In this document: piece after piece, positions 15,821 through 25,875 of the stretch
Layout of the letters: each line of letters opens with the position of its first letter
Numbering within the stretch: the stretch's first letter is position 1
DNA from: Scatonaster sp045598705
Lineage (GTDB): Bacteria; Bacillota; Clostridia; Saccharofermentanales; Saccharofermentanaceae
Length of the DNA: 64,000 nucleotides
Assembly: GCA_045598705.1 (NCBI GenBank)
Contig: JAZLMM010000030.1
Location: forward strand, 1 to 64,000
Direction: 5' to 3'
Notes under the pieces: generated by a model
The model's database searches: none
Told to the model about the DNA's origin: nothing
The model's input: the letters and a program-made list of their open reading frames with translations, nothing else
Position numbers and translations under genes: made by a program

Positions 15821-18271
15821 TTACTTCAATTCTGCGATGGTTACACCATCTTCTCCTTCTCCGAACGTTCCCAGTCGATACGAGCGAACGCGTCTGTCTT
15901 TCTTCAGGAACTGATCAACCGCCGCGCGCAGGGCACCGGTTCCCTTACCATGGACGATACGAACGTCCGAAATATTACTGAGCACGCAGTCATCCAGATA
16001 ACGGTCCAACGCTGAACAAGCTTCATCCACCGTCATACCCAGAAGTTGAATCTCCGGCATCATGGCGGACTTCTTCGCCATACGCAGGGAATCGGCACGG
16101 GAAATGTTACTTTTTCTCGCGGTTTTTCGGTCTTGAGGAGCAGACCGCTTCACTTCTTCTTTCTTCGGATAACGAAGCGAGTCCGCAGGTACAGTGAGCT
16201 TCAGTGAACCGGAAGACAGAATGCAGTTGCCCTTGCTGTCCGGACCCTTGAGAATAATCCCGGTTACATCAAGTTTCGGTGAATAGTAAAGTCCACCTTC
16301 ACGAATCTTGTCCGGTTTCTCACCTGGAATCTCCTTCACATACTCATCTGCACCTTCTTCGGCATCAATGTCAGAAAGTCCCGCACGCAGGTTGTTGCGG
16401 ATCGCACGCACCTTGCGTTCTGCTTCGTGTGAATTCTCCATCTTCTGCAGTTCTTTGATCTCATCAAGAAGCGTATCCGCTTTCTCCAGCACTTCCTCCA
16501 GCATTTCGCGTTTCTCTTCACGCGCCTGAGCCAGTACTCTCTTTCGCTCTTTCTCAATCTGTTTGCGCTGGACTTCAAGATCATCCGACTGTTTCTGAAT
16601 CTGATTCTTCAGATCAGCCATCTCCTGCTGGAGTTTCTCACTCTCACGATTGTGGCGTTCCGCAGAAGACAGAAGTTCCTCTACCTTCAGACTCTCCTCT
16701 GAAAGGATGCTCTGTGCCGCCTCAATTATGGATGGTGAAAGTCCCAGTTTCCGGGAAATCACAAATGCGTTGCTGACACCAGGAAGGCCAATCATCAATC
16801 GGTAAGTCGGCGACAGTGTCTCAGTATCGAATTCGCAGCAAGCGTTCTCTACGCCTTCTTGTTCCACTGCGTAGGCCTTCAATTCCTTATAGTGAGTCGT
16901 AGCAACTGTGACCGCGCCTTTTTTCCTACATTCATCAAGAATGGCAATCGCAAGTGCTGCGCCTTCCGTTGGGTCTGTACCGCTTCCCAGCTCATCCACT
17001 AACACCAGTGATGTTTTCTTCGTCAGTTTCAGAATTTGAACAAGATTGGTCATGTGTGCAGAGAATGTAGAGAGGCTCTGCTCAATGCTCTGCTCATCAC
17101 CGATATCTGCCAATACTTTGGTAAACGTGGACACTTCCGAGTTCTCGAGGCAAGGAATGAATAATCCCGCCATAGCCATCAGCGTGATCAGACCACAGGT
17201 CTTGAGCGATACTGTCTTACCGCCGGTATTCGGACCGGTAATGACCAAAGTACGATAGTCTGTGCCTACCGAGAAATCAATCGGCACAACTCGCTCTCTA
17301 TCAATCAGCGGATGTCTCGCACGGTGAAGTACTATTCGCCCATCCTGATTCATAATTGGGCGGGAGGCATCCAGTTCCAGTGCAAATTGTGCCTTCGCCT
17401 GCATGAAATCAATATGTCCCACCAATTCAATATCCATAAGAAGTTCATTCTTACAGATTGCCACTTTGCCACTTAAAATGCCCAGAATTCGATTGATCTC
17501 TTCTTGCTCAGCTGCCGTCCATTCACGAATTTTGTTATTCAATTCGACAACCGCCATCGGCTCAATAAAGAGTGTCTGTCCAGATGCAGATGTATCATGT
17601 ACCACGCCCGGTACTTCGCTCTTCTTCTCTGGTTTTACCGGCACACAATATCTTCCATCTCGAATGGTGACCAGTTGATCCTGCAGCGCCTGTGGATTCT
17701 TATGAATAAGTCGTTCCAATATTTCACGGATACTACTTTGTGCATCACGAATCTGTCTTCGAATTGTATAAAGATCATTACTGGCCCGATCATTCATCTC
17801 ATTCTCACCGGTAATTGCCATAGAGATTTCTTTCTCAAGTGAATCCAGTGGAACCAGAAGCTTCAGTTCGGACAATAGACGATGAGTAGACGGGTCTAAA
17901 TCTATATTCTTCGGTTCCACATGTGCCAGACGCTCAACCGTGCGTAGAAACGAAGCAATGTGAAGCAGATATTTCATCGTAAGCGTTGCACCGGTGTCTG
18001 AAAACTTCACCGAATCTCGAATATCGTTGACGCCCCCCAAAGGCAATGTGCCTTCTTTCACCAAAAACGTCAATGTATCCTGGGTTTCCTGTTGCCAACC
18101 CTCAACAAGATCCAAATCGGACGTTGGAAGCAGGGCATAACAACGCTCACGCCCGTATACTGTACGAGCGTGTTGGACTAATTTATCGAGTATCTTGTCA
18201 TACTCCAAGATGGAAAGAGAGCGGCCACGGACTAGTTTCTTTGCAGCCTCTTCTTCAAATGTGGTATACAT
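15821..18271 (-). CDS. mutS2: MutS2 endonuclease / ribosome-rescue ATPase
   Basis: The 816-residue protein has the MutS-type ATPase with Walker A GPNTGGKTVSLKT near residue 340, and the STFSAHM and DELGSGTDP signature. A long coiled coil follows (about residues 515-640), then a C-terminal Smr endonuclease domain with VRIVHGKGTGALR. The N-terminal mismatch-recognition domain of MutS is absent, as in all MutS2. The family suppresses recombination in some bacteria and splits collided ribosomes in Bacillus. It lies 12 bases downstream of pfkA. Confidence 0.95.
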   Translation of the reverse strand: MYTTFEEEAAKKLVRGRSLSILEYDKILDKLVQHARTVYGRERCYALLPTSDLDLVEGWQQETQDTLTFLVKEGTLPLGGVNDIRDSVKFSDTGATLTMKYLLHIASFLRTVERLAHVEPKNIDLDPSTHRLLSELKLLVPLDSLEKEISMAITGENEMNDRASNDLYTIRRQIRDAQSSIREILERLIHKNPQALQDQLVTIRDGRYCVPVKPEKKSEVPGVVHDTSASGQTLFIEPMAVVELNNKIREWTAAEQEEINRILGILSGKVAICKNELLMDIELVGHIDFMQAKAQFALELDASRPIMNQDGRIVLHRARHPLIDRERVVPIDFSVGTDYRTLVITGPNTGGKTVSLKTCGLITLMAMAGLFIPCLENSEVSTFTKVLADIGDEQSIEQSLSTFSAHMTNLVQILKLTKKTSLVLVDELGSGTDPTEGAALAIAILDECRKKGAVTVATTHYKELKAYAVEQEGVENACCEFDTETLSPTYRLMIGLPGVSNAFVISRKLGLSPSIIEAAQSILSEESLKVEELLSSAERHNRESEKLQQEMADLKNQIQKQSDDLEVQRKQIEKERKRVLAQAREEKREMLEEVLEKADTLLDEIKELQKMENSHEAERKVRAIRNNLRAGLSDIDAEEGADEYVKEIPGEKPDKIREGGLYYSPKLDVTGIILKGPDSKGNCILSSGSLKLTVPADSLRYPKKEEVKRSAPQDRKTARKSNISRADSLRMAKKSAMMPEIQLLGMTVDEACSALDRYLDDCVLSNISDVRIVHGKGTGALRAAVDQFLKKDRRVRSYRLGTFGEGEDGVTIAELK

Positions 18272-18283
18272 ATTCTCCTCTTA

Positions 18284-19333
18284 TTACGTGAGAAGTTTCG
18301 ATCTCTCCAGGTCTTCCATGGAAATGGTCTTCTGAAGAGACAGACCTTCCTCTATATCTACATCTGTGATTTCACCGTTCTTGCAGACCACAAGACGGTT
18401 CATCTTCTTATTCTTGATACACTCAATGGCGTGAACACCCATAAGGCTTGCCATCGTACGGTCACGCAGCGTCGGACTGCCACCTCTTTGCAGGTGCCCT
18501 AAGATCGTCGGACGAGACTCAATCTCCGTTGCTTCTTCAATCTGCTTCGCAATCTCCGTAGCACTTCCCGCACCTTCAGCCACAATGACGATATAGTGAC
18601 GTTTGCCTTTGTTCCGGCAGGCTAGAATCGTTCTGACGACTTCGTTAATATCCCATGGCTGTTCCGGCAGAAGAATGATCTCTGCACCGGTTGCAATACC
18701 AACATTCAGCGCAATATATCCGGCATGGCGTCCCATGACCTCAATGACACTACAACGCTCATGAGAGGAAGCTGTATCACGAAGCTTGTCGATGGCCTCC
18801 ATCGCTGTATTCATCGCCGTATCGAAGCCGATGGTGTACTCTGTGCATGCAACATCGTTATCAATTGTTCCAGGAATACCGATAACCGGGATACCAATAC
18901 GGGCCAGATCTCTAGCGCCACGGAAAGAACCGTCTCCACCGACCACGACCATACAGTCTACACCAAATACCTTGCACATCTTCGCGCCCTGAAGAACACC
19001 CTCCGGTGTCTCGAAGCTCTTCGATCTTGCAGTCATCAGGAATGTGCCACCACGCTGAAGTGTCTCAGAAACATCACGGGAACCTAATTCCTTGATTTCA
19101 CCTTTCCAAAGGCCATGGTAACCACGGGTTACACCCATCATCTTATATCCTGAATTGATACCGGCACGAATGATTGCACGAATCGCTGCATTCATACCCG
19201 GGGCATCACCACCGGATGTCAGTACCGCAATGCCTTGAACCTCTGGCTCTTGGTTCGGATCAATATTGTCATAATTCTTTGCCTTCATCTCTTTCAGATT
19301 CGGAAGGTTACCGTTCGTATATTCTTCAAACAT
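18284..19333 (-). CDS. pfkA: ATP-dependent 6-phosphofructokinase
   Basis: The enzyme phosphorylates fructose 6-phosphate in glycolysis. Motifs are LTSGGDAPGMNAAIRA, VVGGDGSFRGA, GTIDNDVACTEYTIGFDTA and MGRHAGYIAL. GGDGS (Gly rather than Asp after the second Gly pair) fits ATP rather than pyrophosphate as donor. The N-terminus carries about 35 extra residues compared with E. coli PfkA. A shorter start at MKAKNYDN is possible, but the annotated ATG has a GAGGAG-type site. It follows dnaE by 66 bases, a gene pair common in Firmicutes. Confidence 0.93.
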   Translation of the reverse strand: MFEEYTNGNLPNLKEMKAKNYDNIDPNQEPEVQGIAVLTSGGDAPGMNAAIRAIIRAGINSGYKMMGVTRGYHGLWKGEIKELGSRDVSETLQRGGTFLMTARSKSFETPEGVLQGAKMCKVFGVDCMVVVGGDGSFRGARDLARIGIPVIGIPGTIDNDVACTEYTIGFDTAMNTAMEAIDKLRDTASSHERCSVIEVMGRHAGYIALNVGIATGAEIILLPEQPWDINEVVRTILACRNKGKRHYIVIVAEGAGSATEIAKQIEEATEIESRPTILGHLQRGGSPTLRDRTMASLMGVHAIECIKNKKMNRLVVCKNGEITDVDIEEGLSLQKTISMEDLERSKLLT

Positions 19334-19399
19334 TTCCTTTTCTCCTCATGACCGTGCGGATTTTCTATGCCCAGTCCACTCTACATTATACCAAAGCTA

Positions 19400-22300
19400 T
19401 TAAAACAGTGAAATATTCTCGACACCGAATTCATCCGCAAATATCTTGCAAGTTTCTCTGCTCCATTCGACAGAATACTCAGAAGGCAGTTTCACGACAC
19501 GCTTCTCCCCCATCACCGCTACATATACAGGTACATTTCCCCGGAAATATGCACAGGTTGCAAGAAGTCTCTTATAGCCCGCATCTTCCGTCGTTCCGAA
19601 ATGGCGAATGGCAAGTTTGATTTGTGCCGGTGCACTATTACTCTTTGGTGCTGGCTCGGGCGAAGGAGTCTGTACCGAAGACTCAGTTTGAATCGGCGTA
19701 GAAGAAGGCGTTCGTTCCTCCTGATTCTCCGAATTACTCGCTGACTTACGTGGTTCACTATATGTGTAATTGATACGCTCTCGACCTCTCGGAGCAGGGA
19801 GCTGGCACAACGGTTCGTCATCTCGGCTAAGGGCCACACAATCCTCCAACAGAAGCTTCACTTCATCATCATCGATCTGTACCACTCCACGAATCAGTAG
19901 TGCTTTGGCTGACTGTATGACAGCACCATAGCGAGCATAGGTCTCAGAAAATACCGTCACTTCATATTCTCCATACAGATCTTCCATTCTCAAGAAGCAG
20001 ATCACCTTGCCGCTCTTTGTCGTCTTCTGTGTCCGACTATTCACTATTCCTGCCATTCGGACACGTTCACGATCCTTCAGCACACGACCGTTTCCGGTGC
20101 TCTCGCCCAATGTCATGAGGAAGGATGTACTATCAGTATCTGTTGTCTCAGACAGTGCTTTCTTATAGTTATCCAGCGGATGTCCGGACACATAGATGCC
20201 AAGCATTTCCTTCTCTTTGGTCAGTCGTTCTTCCAAAGTAAATTCATTCACGTTCGGCAATACCGGTTCATCTTGGGTAAGTGCTTCATCGGGGTTCATC
20301 AGACTAAAGATTGAGATCTGACCTTCCATCTCGTTTCGCTTGGTAGATGAAAGACGGTTCATGTACGGCTCGGCCGCCCCCAACATCTTCGATCTAGGAA
20401 TTCCAAATTCATCCAACGCCGAGGCATAGATCAGGCTTTCAATCATTTTCTTATTGATTTCCAATTTGTCGCTTCTTCTCAAGAAATCTCCAAAAGAAGT
20501 AAAATCACCATTTACCTCACGGTCGACGACAAGCTTCTCTACCGCATTGGCACCGACGTTCTTGACCGCTGTTAATCCAATACGAATCGACTTATCCCCT
20601 TCGGTGGCAAATTGCACTTGGCTCTTTCCAACGGAAGGTGGAAGAATCGCAATTCCCATCTTCTTCGCACAAGCCGCATACCAAGCCAATTGCGCCTGAT
20701 TGCCTAGGAAGCTGTTCAACATGGCCGCCATGAATTCCGTCGGGTAATGGACTTTCAGATATGCGGTAAAATAACCCACCACCGCGTAGGCGGCTGCATG
20801 GGATTTATTGAAGGCATAGCCGGCAAACTGCGTCACATCGTCGAATATCTTCCTTGCAACAGGTTCCGGCACGCCATTTACAATCGCACCGGCAACTTCA
20901 CGTCCCTTCTCATCTTTACCACCATAGATAAATGTCTGACGATACTTCTCCATCATGGAGGCTTTCTTCTTTGCCATGGCTCGTCGGATGTTATCGGACT
21001 GACCCATAGAGAATCCGGCAAGATCTCTTACGATCTGCATAACCTGTTCCTGATAAATCATACATCCGTATGTCATATTCAGGATTGGCTCAAGAAGCGG
21101 ATGATCGTACTTGATTGAAGATGGATCGTGACGGGCCGCAACATACTTTGGGATCTGATCCATCGGACCCGGACGATAAAGTGAAATCCCTGCGATAATA
21201 TCTTCCAGCGAAGATGGCTTCAGATCCATCATGAAAGAGGTCATACCGGAACTCTCAAGTTGGAAGACACCCTCTGTATCTCCTCGAGAAATCATCTCAT
21301 ACACCATGGGATCATCCATCGGTATATGGTCGAAATCAATCTCTATGCCTTGGTTGGCAAGAACCATCTGTGCGGTGTCCTGAAGAACCGTTAATGTACG
21401 TAGTCCGAGAAAGTCGAATTTAAGAAGACCAATCTCTTCCGAATTCGCCTTGGCAAACTGCACGACTACCGACTCATCGTTCTTGGACAGCGGCGCAATT
21501 TCAGTCAATGGCACTGCGGAGATGATGACGCCGGCGGCATGGGTAGAAGCATGTCTCGGCATTCCTTCGAACAGCAGCGCTGTATCTATGACCTTACGTA
21601 CAATGTCTGAATTGTCGTATTCCGCTTTCAATTCAGGTGAACCTTTGATTGCATCCTCTATCGTAACACCCATCCCATTCGGAATTAGTTTACAGATTCG
21701 ATCGCTCTCGCCATATGGTACATCCAGCGCACGGGCTACATCTTTTATGCAGGCTTTTGCAGCAAGCGTTCCGAATGTAATTACCTGTGCCACGCGCTCT
21801 TCGCCATATTTACGCGTCACATAGTCAATGACTTCCTGACGTCTGACATAACAGAAATCTACGTCGAAGTCAGGCATACTGACACGTTCATTATTGAGAA
21901 AACGCTCGAAGATCAAGCCATATCGAATCGGGTCGATGTTGGTAATCTGTAGAGCATAGGCCACCAGAGAACCTGCACCGGAGCCACGTCCCGGCCCCAC
22001 CATGATGTTGTTCTCTTTGGCATAGTGAATAAAGTCCCAGACAATCAGGTAATAATCGGTATATCCCATCGAGGTGATGACAGACATCTCGTATTCCGCT
22101 CGATCGTAATACTGCTTGAGAAGTTCCTCGTCGGTACAATCGGCCAGGCGCTTCTTCAATCCTTCTTCACACAGATACCGCAGATACGCTTCCGCATCCG
22201 CATAATCCAGTGGTACCTCATAAGCTGGAAGATGAATCTGATTGAACGTATACTCCGCATGACACATACTGGCAATCTTGGTCGTATTCTCGATTGCAGA

Positions 22301-23089
22301 AGGAACCGATGCGAAATAAGTCCTCATCTCGGCTTCAGACTTAATATAGAATTCATTACCGGGCATGCGCATACGATCCGTATCGCTCATACGCTTGCCG
22401 GTCTGCATACAAAGCAGGACTTCATGTGCATCTGCATCCTCTTTGTACATATAGTGACAGTCATTCGTCGCAACCAGCGGAATACCGGTCTCATTTGAAA
22501 GACGAATCAGATGCGTATTCACCTTCGCCTGTTCTGGCATCTGATTACTCTGAATCTCTAAGTAGTAGTTGCCCCGACCGAAAACACGGTCATACCACAA
22601 GGCCGTCTCCTTCGCTTCAGTAAATTCATTGCGTAGAACATGAGTGGCTACCTCACCGGATACACACGCTGACAGTGCAATCAAACCTTCCGAATACTTC
22701 TCCAGGATCTCGTGATCGACACGTGGTTTGTAATAGTACCCCTCTGTGAATCCTGCAGATACCAGTCGGTTGAGATTCGTAAGACCTACATCATTCTTGG
22801 CAAGAAGGACCAGATGATAGTAATTGCGGTCTTCCGGTTCCTTCATAAAACGGCCACGCGGTGCCACATAGACTTCACAACCGATAATTGGATGAATGCC
22901 CTCTTCCTTCATGGCTTTGTAGAACTCGACAGTGCCGTACATGACACCGTGATCCGTAATGGCACAGGAAGTCATGCCCAATTCTTTCAATCGGGCAGCT
23001 AATCGCTTGATACGAATCGCACCATCCAGCAAGCTATATTCTGTATGCAGATGCAGATGAACAAATCCTTGCGAAATCTCCTCAGCCAT
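19400..23089 (-). CDS. dnaE: DNA polymerase III alpha subunit DnaE
   Basis: A 1229-residue replicative polymerase of the DnaE type. The N-terminal PHP domain starts with HLHTEYSLLDGAIRIKRL. The polymerase domain shows GPGRGSGAGSLVAY and the catalytic PDFDVDFC. A tandem helix-hairpin-helix region and an OB-fold (RVRMAGIVNSRTQKTTKSGK) follow. Near residue 1110 there is a Ser/Pro/Thr-rich linker of about 50 residues before the last 70 residues. It lacks the proofreading domain of PolC. It heads the dnaE-pfkA-mutS2 run. Confidence 0.95.
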   Translation of the reverse strand: MAEEISQGFVHLHLHTEYSLLDGAIRIKRLAARLKELGMTSCAITDHGVMYGTVEFYKAMKEEGIHPIIGCEVYVAPRGRFMKEPEDRNYYHLVLLAKNDVGLTNLNRLVSAGFTEGYYYKPRVDHEILEKYSEGLIALSACVSGEVATHVLRNEFTEAKETALWYDRVFGRGNYYLEIQSNQMPEQAKVNTHLIRLSNETGIPLVATNDCHYMYKEDADAHEVLLCMQTGKRMSDTDRMRMPGNEFYIKSEAEMRTYFASVPSAIENTTKIASMCHAEYTFNQIHLPAYEVPLDYADAEAYLRYLCEEGLKKRLADCTDEELLKQYYDRAEYEMSVITSMGYTDYYLIVWDFIHYAKENNIMVGPGRGSGAGSLVAYALQITNIDPIRYGLIFERFLNNERVSMPDFDVDFCYVRRQEVIDYVTRKYGEERVAQVITFGTLAAKACIKDVARALDVPYGESDRICKLIPNGMGVTIEDAIKGSPELKAEYDNSDIVRKVIDTALLFEGMPRHASTHAAGVIISAVPLTEIAPLSKNDESVVVQFAKANSEEIGLLKFDFLGLRTLTVLQDTAQMVLANQGIEIDFDHIPMDDPMVYEMISRGDTEGVFQLESSGMTSFMMDLKPSSLEDIIAGISLYRPGPMDQIPKYVAARHDPSSIKYDHPLLEPILNMTYGCMIYQEQVMQIVRDLAGFSMGQSDNIRRAMAKKKASMMEKYRQTFIYGGKDEKGREVAGAIVNGVPEPVARKIFDDVTQFAGYAFNKSHAAAYAVVGYFTAYLKVHYPTEFMAAMLNSFLGNQAQLAWYAACAKKMGIAILPPSVGKSQVQFATEGDKSIRIGLTAVKNVGANAVEKLVVDREVNGDFTSFGDFLRRSDKLEINKKMIESLIYASALDEFGIPRSKMLGAAEPYMNRLSSTKRNEMEGQISIFSLMNPDEALTQDEPVLPNVNEFTLEERLTKEKEMLGIYVSGHPLDNYKKALSETTDTDSTSFLMTLGESTGNGRVLKDRERVRMAGIVNSRTQKTTKSGKVICFLRMEDLYGEYEVTVFSETYARYGAVIQSAKALLIRGVVQIDDDEVKLLLEDCVALSRDDEPLCQLPAPRGRERINYTYSEPRKSASNSENQEERTPSSTPIQTESSVQTPSPEPAPKSNSAPAQIKLAIRHFGTTEDAGYKRLLATCAYFRGNVPVYVAVMGEKRVVKLPSEYSVEWSRETCKIFADEFGVENISLF

Positions 23090-23180
23090 AATCTTTCCTC
23101 ATTCTTCCAAATCCGACCTATGTCATGTCGGTAGCACGCATCTAGGTAACGGTAGCATGAAGTGCCCGTACCATCTTCTA

Positions 23181-25202
23181 TTATGCATCCCCGAGCTTAC
23201 CTTTGACAATGACCAACAGATCACGAAGTCTTGCGGCCTCTTCGAAAGCCAATTCCTTTGCCGCTGCCTTCATATCCTTCTCCAGCTTCGCCGCAAGCTT
23301 GGTCAGTTCAGCAGTAGAAAGCTTCGTCTTCTTCTGATCAAGAAGTGCAGAGAGATCCTTCATCTCAATCTTCTCTTCTTCGCTTACCTCTTCGAATGTC
23401 TCCAGCACATCACGAACTTCCTTCGAGACACTTCTCGGCGTAATATGGTGTTCCTCGTTATACTTCATCTGGATTGCGCGGCGGCGATTCGTCTCCGTTA
23501 CCGCTTCGAACATGGAATCGGTCACCTCATCCGCATAGAAAATAACTTGTCCGTTGACATTACGTGCCGCACGTCCAATCATCTGAATCAGCGATCGCGT
23601 AGATCTTAAGAAGCCTTCCTTATCCGCATCCAAGATCATCAAGCGCGAGACCTCCGGAATGTCCAGACCTTCACGGAGAAGATTAATACCAACCAGTACA
23701 TCGAACTCGCCCTTACGGAGCTGACGAAGGATCTTCATTCGCTCCACCGTATCAATATCAGAATGCAGATAATTGACACGAATATCCTCTTGCTTGAGGA
23801 AAGCCGTCAAGTCCTCGGCCATCTTCTTCGTCAGTGTCAGAATCAGCGCGCGTTCACCACGAGCTGTAGTCTGTCTGATTTCGGACAGGATATCTTCCAT
23901 CTGACCCTCGACAGGTCGAATTGCAATCTCCGGATCCAGAAGTCCTGTCGGACGAATAATCTGTTCTACGGTCTGATCGCTATGTTCCGCTTCGTACTTG
24001 GAAGGCGTCGCCGAAACAAAGATCGTCTGCCCCATCTTCTTCTCGAATTCTTCAAACTTCAACGGACGGTTGTCGAATGCAGAAGGCAGACGGAAACCGT
24101 AATCGACGAGCGTAGTCTTACGGGAACGGTCACCATTATACATGGCGCCAATCTGCGGAACCGTCACATGAGACTCATCGATCATGAGCAGAAAATCATC
24201 CGGCATAAAGTCCATGAGCGTGAATGGTGGCGTCCCCGGTTCACGAGCCGTAAGATGACGCGAATAGTTCTCAATGCCCTTCACAAAACCTGTCTCAGTC
24301 AGCATCTCTAGGTCGTAGCGAGTACGCTGCTCCAGTCGGTAAGCCTCGATTAATTTACCAGCCTCGCGAAGTTCCTTGAGTCTTTCCTCCAGCTCCGCTT
24401 CAATCGTCACAAGTGCTCGCTCCAATTTAGACTTCGTCGTCGCGTAATGAGAAGCTGGGAAAATCACTGTGTAATTTCTCGTAAAGACTACTTTGCCTGT
24501 GATGTGGTGGACCTCCGTAATCTTCTCGATTTCATCGCCGAAGAAGGTCACACGGGTCAATAATTCTTCTGAAGAAGGCGGAAAAATATCCAGCGTATCG
24601 CCCTTGACGCGGAAGGCACCACGGGTAATCTCATAATCATTGCGGACATACTGAAGATCGATCAGACGGCTGATGACCTGGTCACGCGAGGCACTCATAC
24701 CCACACGAAGGTTGACCATCAGGTCTCTATAATCAGAAGGGTCACCTAATCCGTAAATGCAGGAGACGGTCGCGACCACAATGACATCACGGCGCTCCAG
24801 AAGCGAACTGGTAGCGCTATGACGCATGCGGTCGATCTCGTCGTTGATGTCGCAATCTTTCTCGATAAATGTATCGGTCGAAGCGATATAGGCTTCAGGT
24901 TGATAGTAGTCGTAATAGGGTACGAAATATTCGACGGCATTCTCTGGGAAGAAAGCCTTGAATTCCGCCGTCAATTGGGCAGCCAGCGTCTTATTCTGTG
25001 CAATGACCAGCGTTGGGCGCTGTGTCTTCTCAATAATGTTCGCCATCGTGAAGGTCTTACCGGAACCGGTAACACCCAGAAGAGTCTGTCCACGCATACC
25101 GGCGTGAATACCTTCCACCAGTTTCTCAATTGCCTGTGGCTGATCTCCGCTAGGCTCATATGGCGAGTGAATGACAAATTTCTGATCTGTACTCTCTTTC
25201 AT
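23181..25202 (-). CDS. uvrB: Excinuclease ABC subunit B
   Basis: UvrB is the damage-verifying helicase-like subunit of nucleotide excision repair. Motifs are Walker A GVTGSGKTFTMANII, the beta-hairpin region YYDYYQPEAYI, helicase motif VI in QMIGRAARN, and a C-terminal UVR motif that binds UvrC. The 673 residues match the family. A LexA-type box lies in the promoter region, so the gene is probably SOS-regulated. No uvrA or uvrC is in the window. Confidence 0.96.
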   Translation of the reverse strand: MKESTDQKFVIHSPYEPSGDQPQAIEKLVEGIHAGMRGQTLLGVTGSGKTFTMANIIEKTQRPTLVIAQNKTLAAQLTAEFKAFFPENAVEYFVPYYDYYQPEAYIASTDTFIEKDCDINDEIDRMRHSATSSLLERRDVIVVATVSCIYGLGDPSDYRDLMVNLRVGMSASRDQVISRLIDLQYVRNDYEITRGAFRVKGDTLDIFPPSSEELLTRVTFFGDEIEKITEVHHITGKVVFTRNYTVIFPASHYATTKSKLERALVTIEAELEERLKELREAGKLIEAYRLEQRTRYDLEMLTETGFVKGIENYSRHLTAREPGTPPFTLMDFMPDDFLLMIDESHVTVPQIGAMYNGDRSRKTTLVDYGFRLPSAFDNRPLKFEEFEKKMGQTIFVSATPSKYEAEHSDQTVEQIIRPTGLLDPEIAIRPVEGQMEDILSEIRQTTARGERALILTLTKKMAEDLTAFLKQEDIRVNYLHSDIDTVERMKILRQLRKGEFDVLVGINLLREGLDIPEVSRLMILDADKEGFLRSTRSLIQMIGRAARNVNGQVIFYADEVTDSMFEAVTETNRRRAIQMKYNEEHHITPRSVSKEVRDVLETFEEVSEEEKIEMKDLSALLDQKKTKLSTAELTKLAAKLEKDMKAAAKELAFEEAARLRDLLVIVKGKLGDA

Positions 25203-25221
25203 AAAGACACCCTGTATTCAT

Positions 25222-25235
25222 CGAACATATTTTCG
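25222..25235. promoter_or_regulatory. Candidate LexA (SOS) box of uvrB
   Basis: CGAACATATTTTCG matches the Gram-positive SOS box (CGAAC, four bases, GTTCG/C) except for one base in the right arm. It lies just downstream of an extended -10 box (TGCTATACT, 25244-25252, minus strand), at the expected transcription start. That placement fits repression of uvrB by LexA. Confidence 0.65.
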
Positions 25236-25254
25236 TTTCAATCAGTATAGCATA

Positions 25255-25268
25255 TCTTTACGTAAAGA
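25255..25268. promoter_or_regulatory. 14-bp palindrome in the uvrB promoter spacer
   Basis: TCTTTACGTAAAGA is a perfect 14-base palindrome directly upstream of the -10 box of uvrB and 13 bases past the end of the XRE-type regulator gene. It could be an operator for that regulator or chance. Confidence 0.35.
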
Positions 25269-25281
25269 GAAATACTTTTTC

Positions 25282-25512
25282 TCAACTTGCGTAATCAACT
25301 ACCAGAATTCGTTCAATCGGTACGCGGAATGCGTCAGACAGCACGACCAGATTGTCGATGGTCGGCATACAGACCCCTCTCTGCCACTTGTAGATTGCCT
25401 GTGGTGTCGCAAAACCGAAGAGGTCCTGCAGGTCTCGTACGGACAGTCCTGCATTCTCACGCAGTCTGATGATGTTACTTCCTGTTTCTTCCATGTTGAT
25501 AATCGGCAGCAT
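25282..25512 (-). CDS. Small XRE-family helix-turn-helix regulator
   Basis: A 76-residue protein with a single HTH_3-type DNA-binding domain: NIIRLRENAGLSVRDLQDLFGF, then PQAIYKWQRGVCMPTIDNLVVLSDAF. There is no second domain. The start is the ATG nine bases after AGGAGG; a longer frame without a site is rejected. It is preceded on the same strand by a terminator and a 47-codon peptide gene, so terminator read-through may drive it. The target is unknown; a palindrome lies just beyond its 3' end. Confidence 0.8.
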   Translation of the reverse strand: MLPIINMEETGSNIIRLRENAGLSVRDLQDLFGFATPQAIYKWQRGVCMPTIDNLVVLSDAFRVPIERILVVDYAS

Positions 25513-25541
25513 AAGATTTTTCCTCCTAATTGTATAAAAAA

Positions 25542-25573
25542 ACCGCTTTCCCAAAGTATTTCGGAAAAGCGGT
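25542..25573 (-). terminator. Intrinsic terminator between peptide gene and XRE gene
   Basis: The arms ACCGCTTTTCC and GGGAAAGCGGT pair with one bulge around a short loop and are followed by seven T residues on the minus strand. It ends the transcript of the 47-codon gene about 30 bases before the XRE start. Confidence 0.8.
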
Positions 25574-25599
25574 CGTGTCGTTCCAATAAGTAGTGAAAC

Positions 25600-25743
25600 C
25601 TATATCATGTGGTGTTTCACTCCTGCTTTTCCATTTAGCATCGCAACGTATTTATTAAGATAAACATTATGTTTACCTGCGTGAAGTCGCATAGCCCCTG
25701 CAGCATTCATGTTGTTCTTCATGTTATGCATCATTGTTCTCAT
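25600..25743 (-). CDS. Small basic Met/Asn/His-rich protein of 47 aa
   Basis: An unrecognised small gene with an AAGGAG site ten bases before its ATG. A plausible promoter precedes it (TTGAAA at 25810-25815, 17 bases, TATCAG at 25787-25792), and a strong terminator lies just after it. The product begins MRTMMHNMKNNMNAAGAM. It has no membrane segment and no cysteine and is rich in Met, Asn, His and Lys. The complete promoter-site-frame-terminator arrangement supports a real gene. It may act with the downstream XRE regulator, but nothing in the sequence proves this. Confidence 0.55.
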   Translation of the reverse strand: MRTMMHNMKNNMNAAGAMRLHAGKHNVYLNKYVAMLNGKAGVKHHMI

Positions 25744-25875
25744 TCGTGAAACACTCCTTTCATGTAAAATTAGTTCAGTTGATTTACTGATATTTGTACT
25801 TTAGCACTCTTTCAAGTGTTTGTCAGTATACCGCAAGTATAATCTTGCACAGATTTTGGTGGATGAACTTTCTGA

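Noticed and set aside
25801..25809. TTAGCACTC, identical to one half of a CIRCE (HrcA) element
   Set aside because: The second half GAGTGCTAA at nine bases distance is absent and no heat-shock gene follows.
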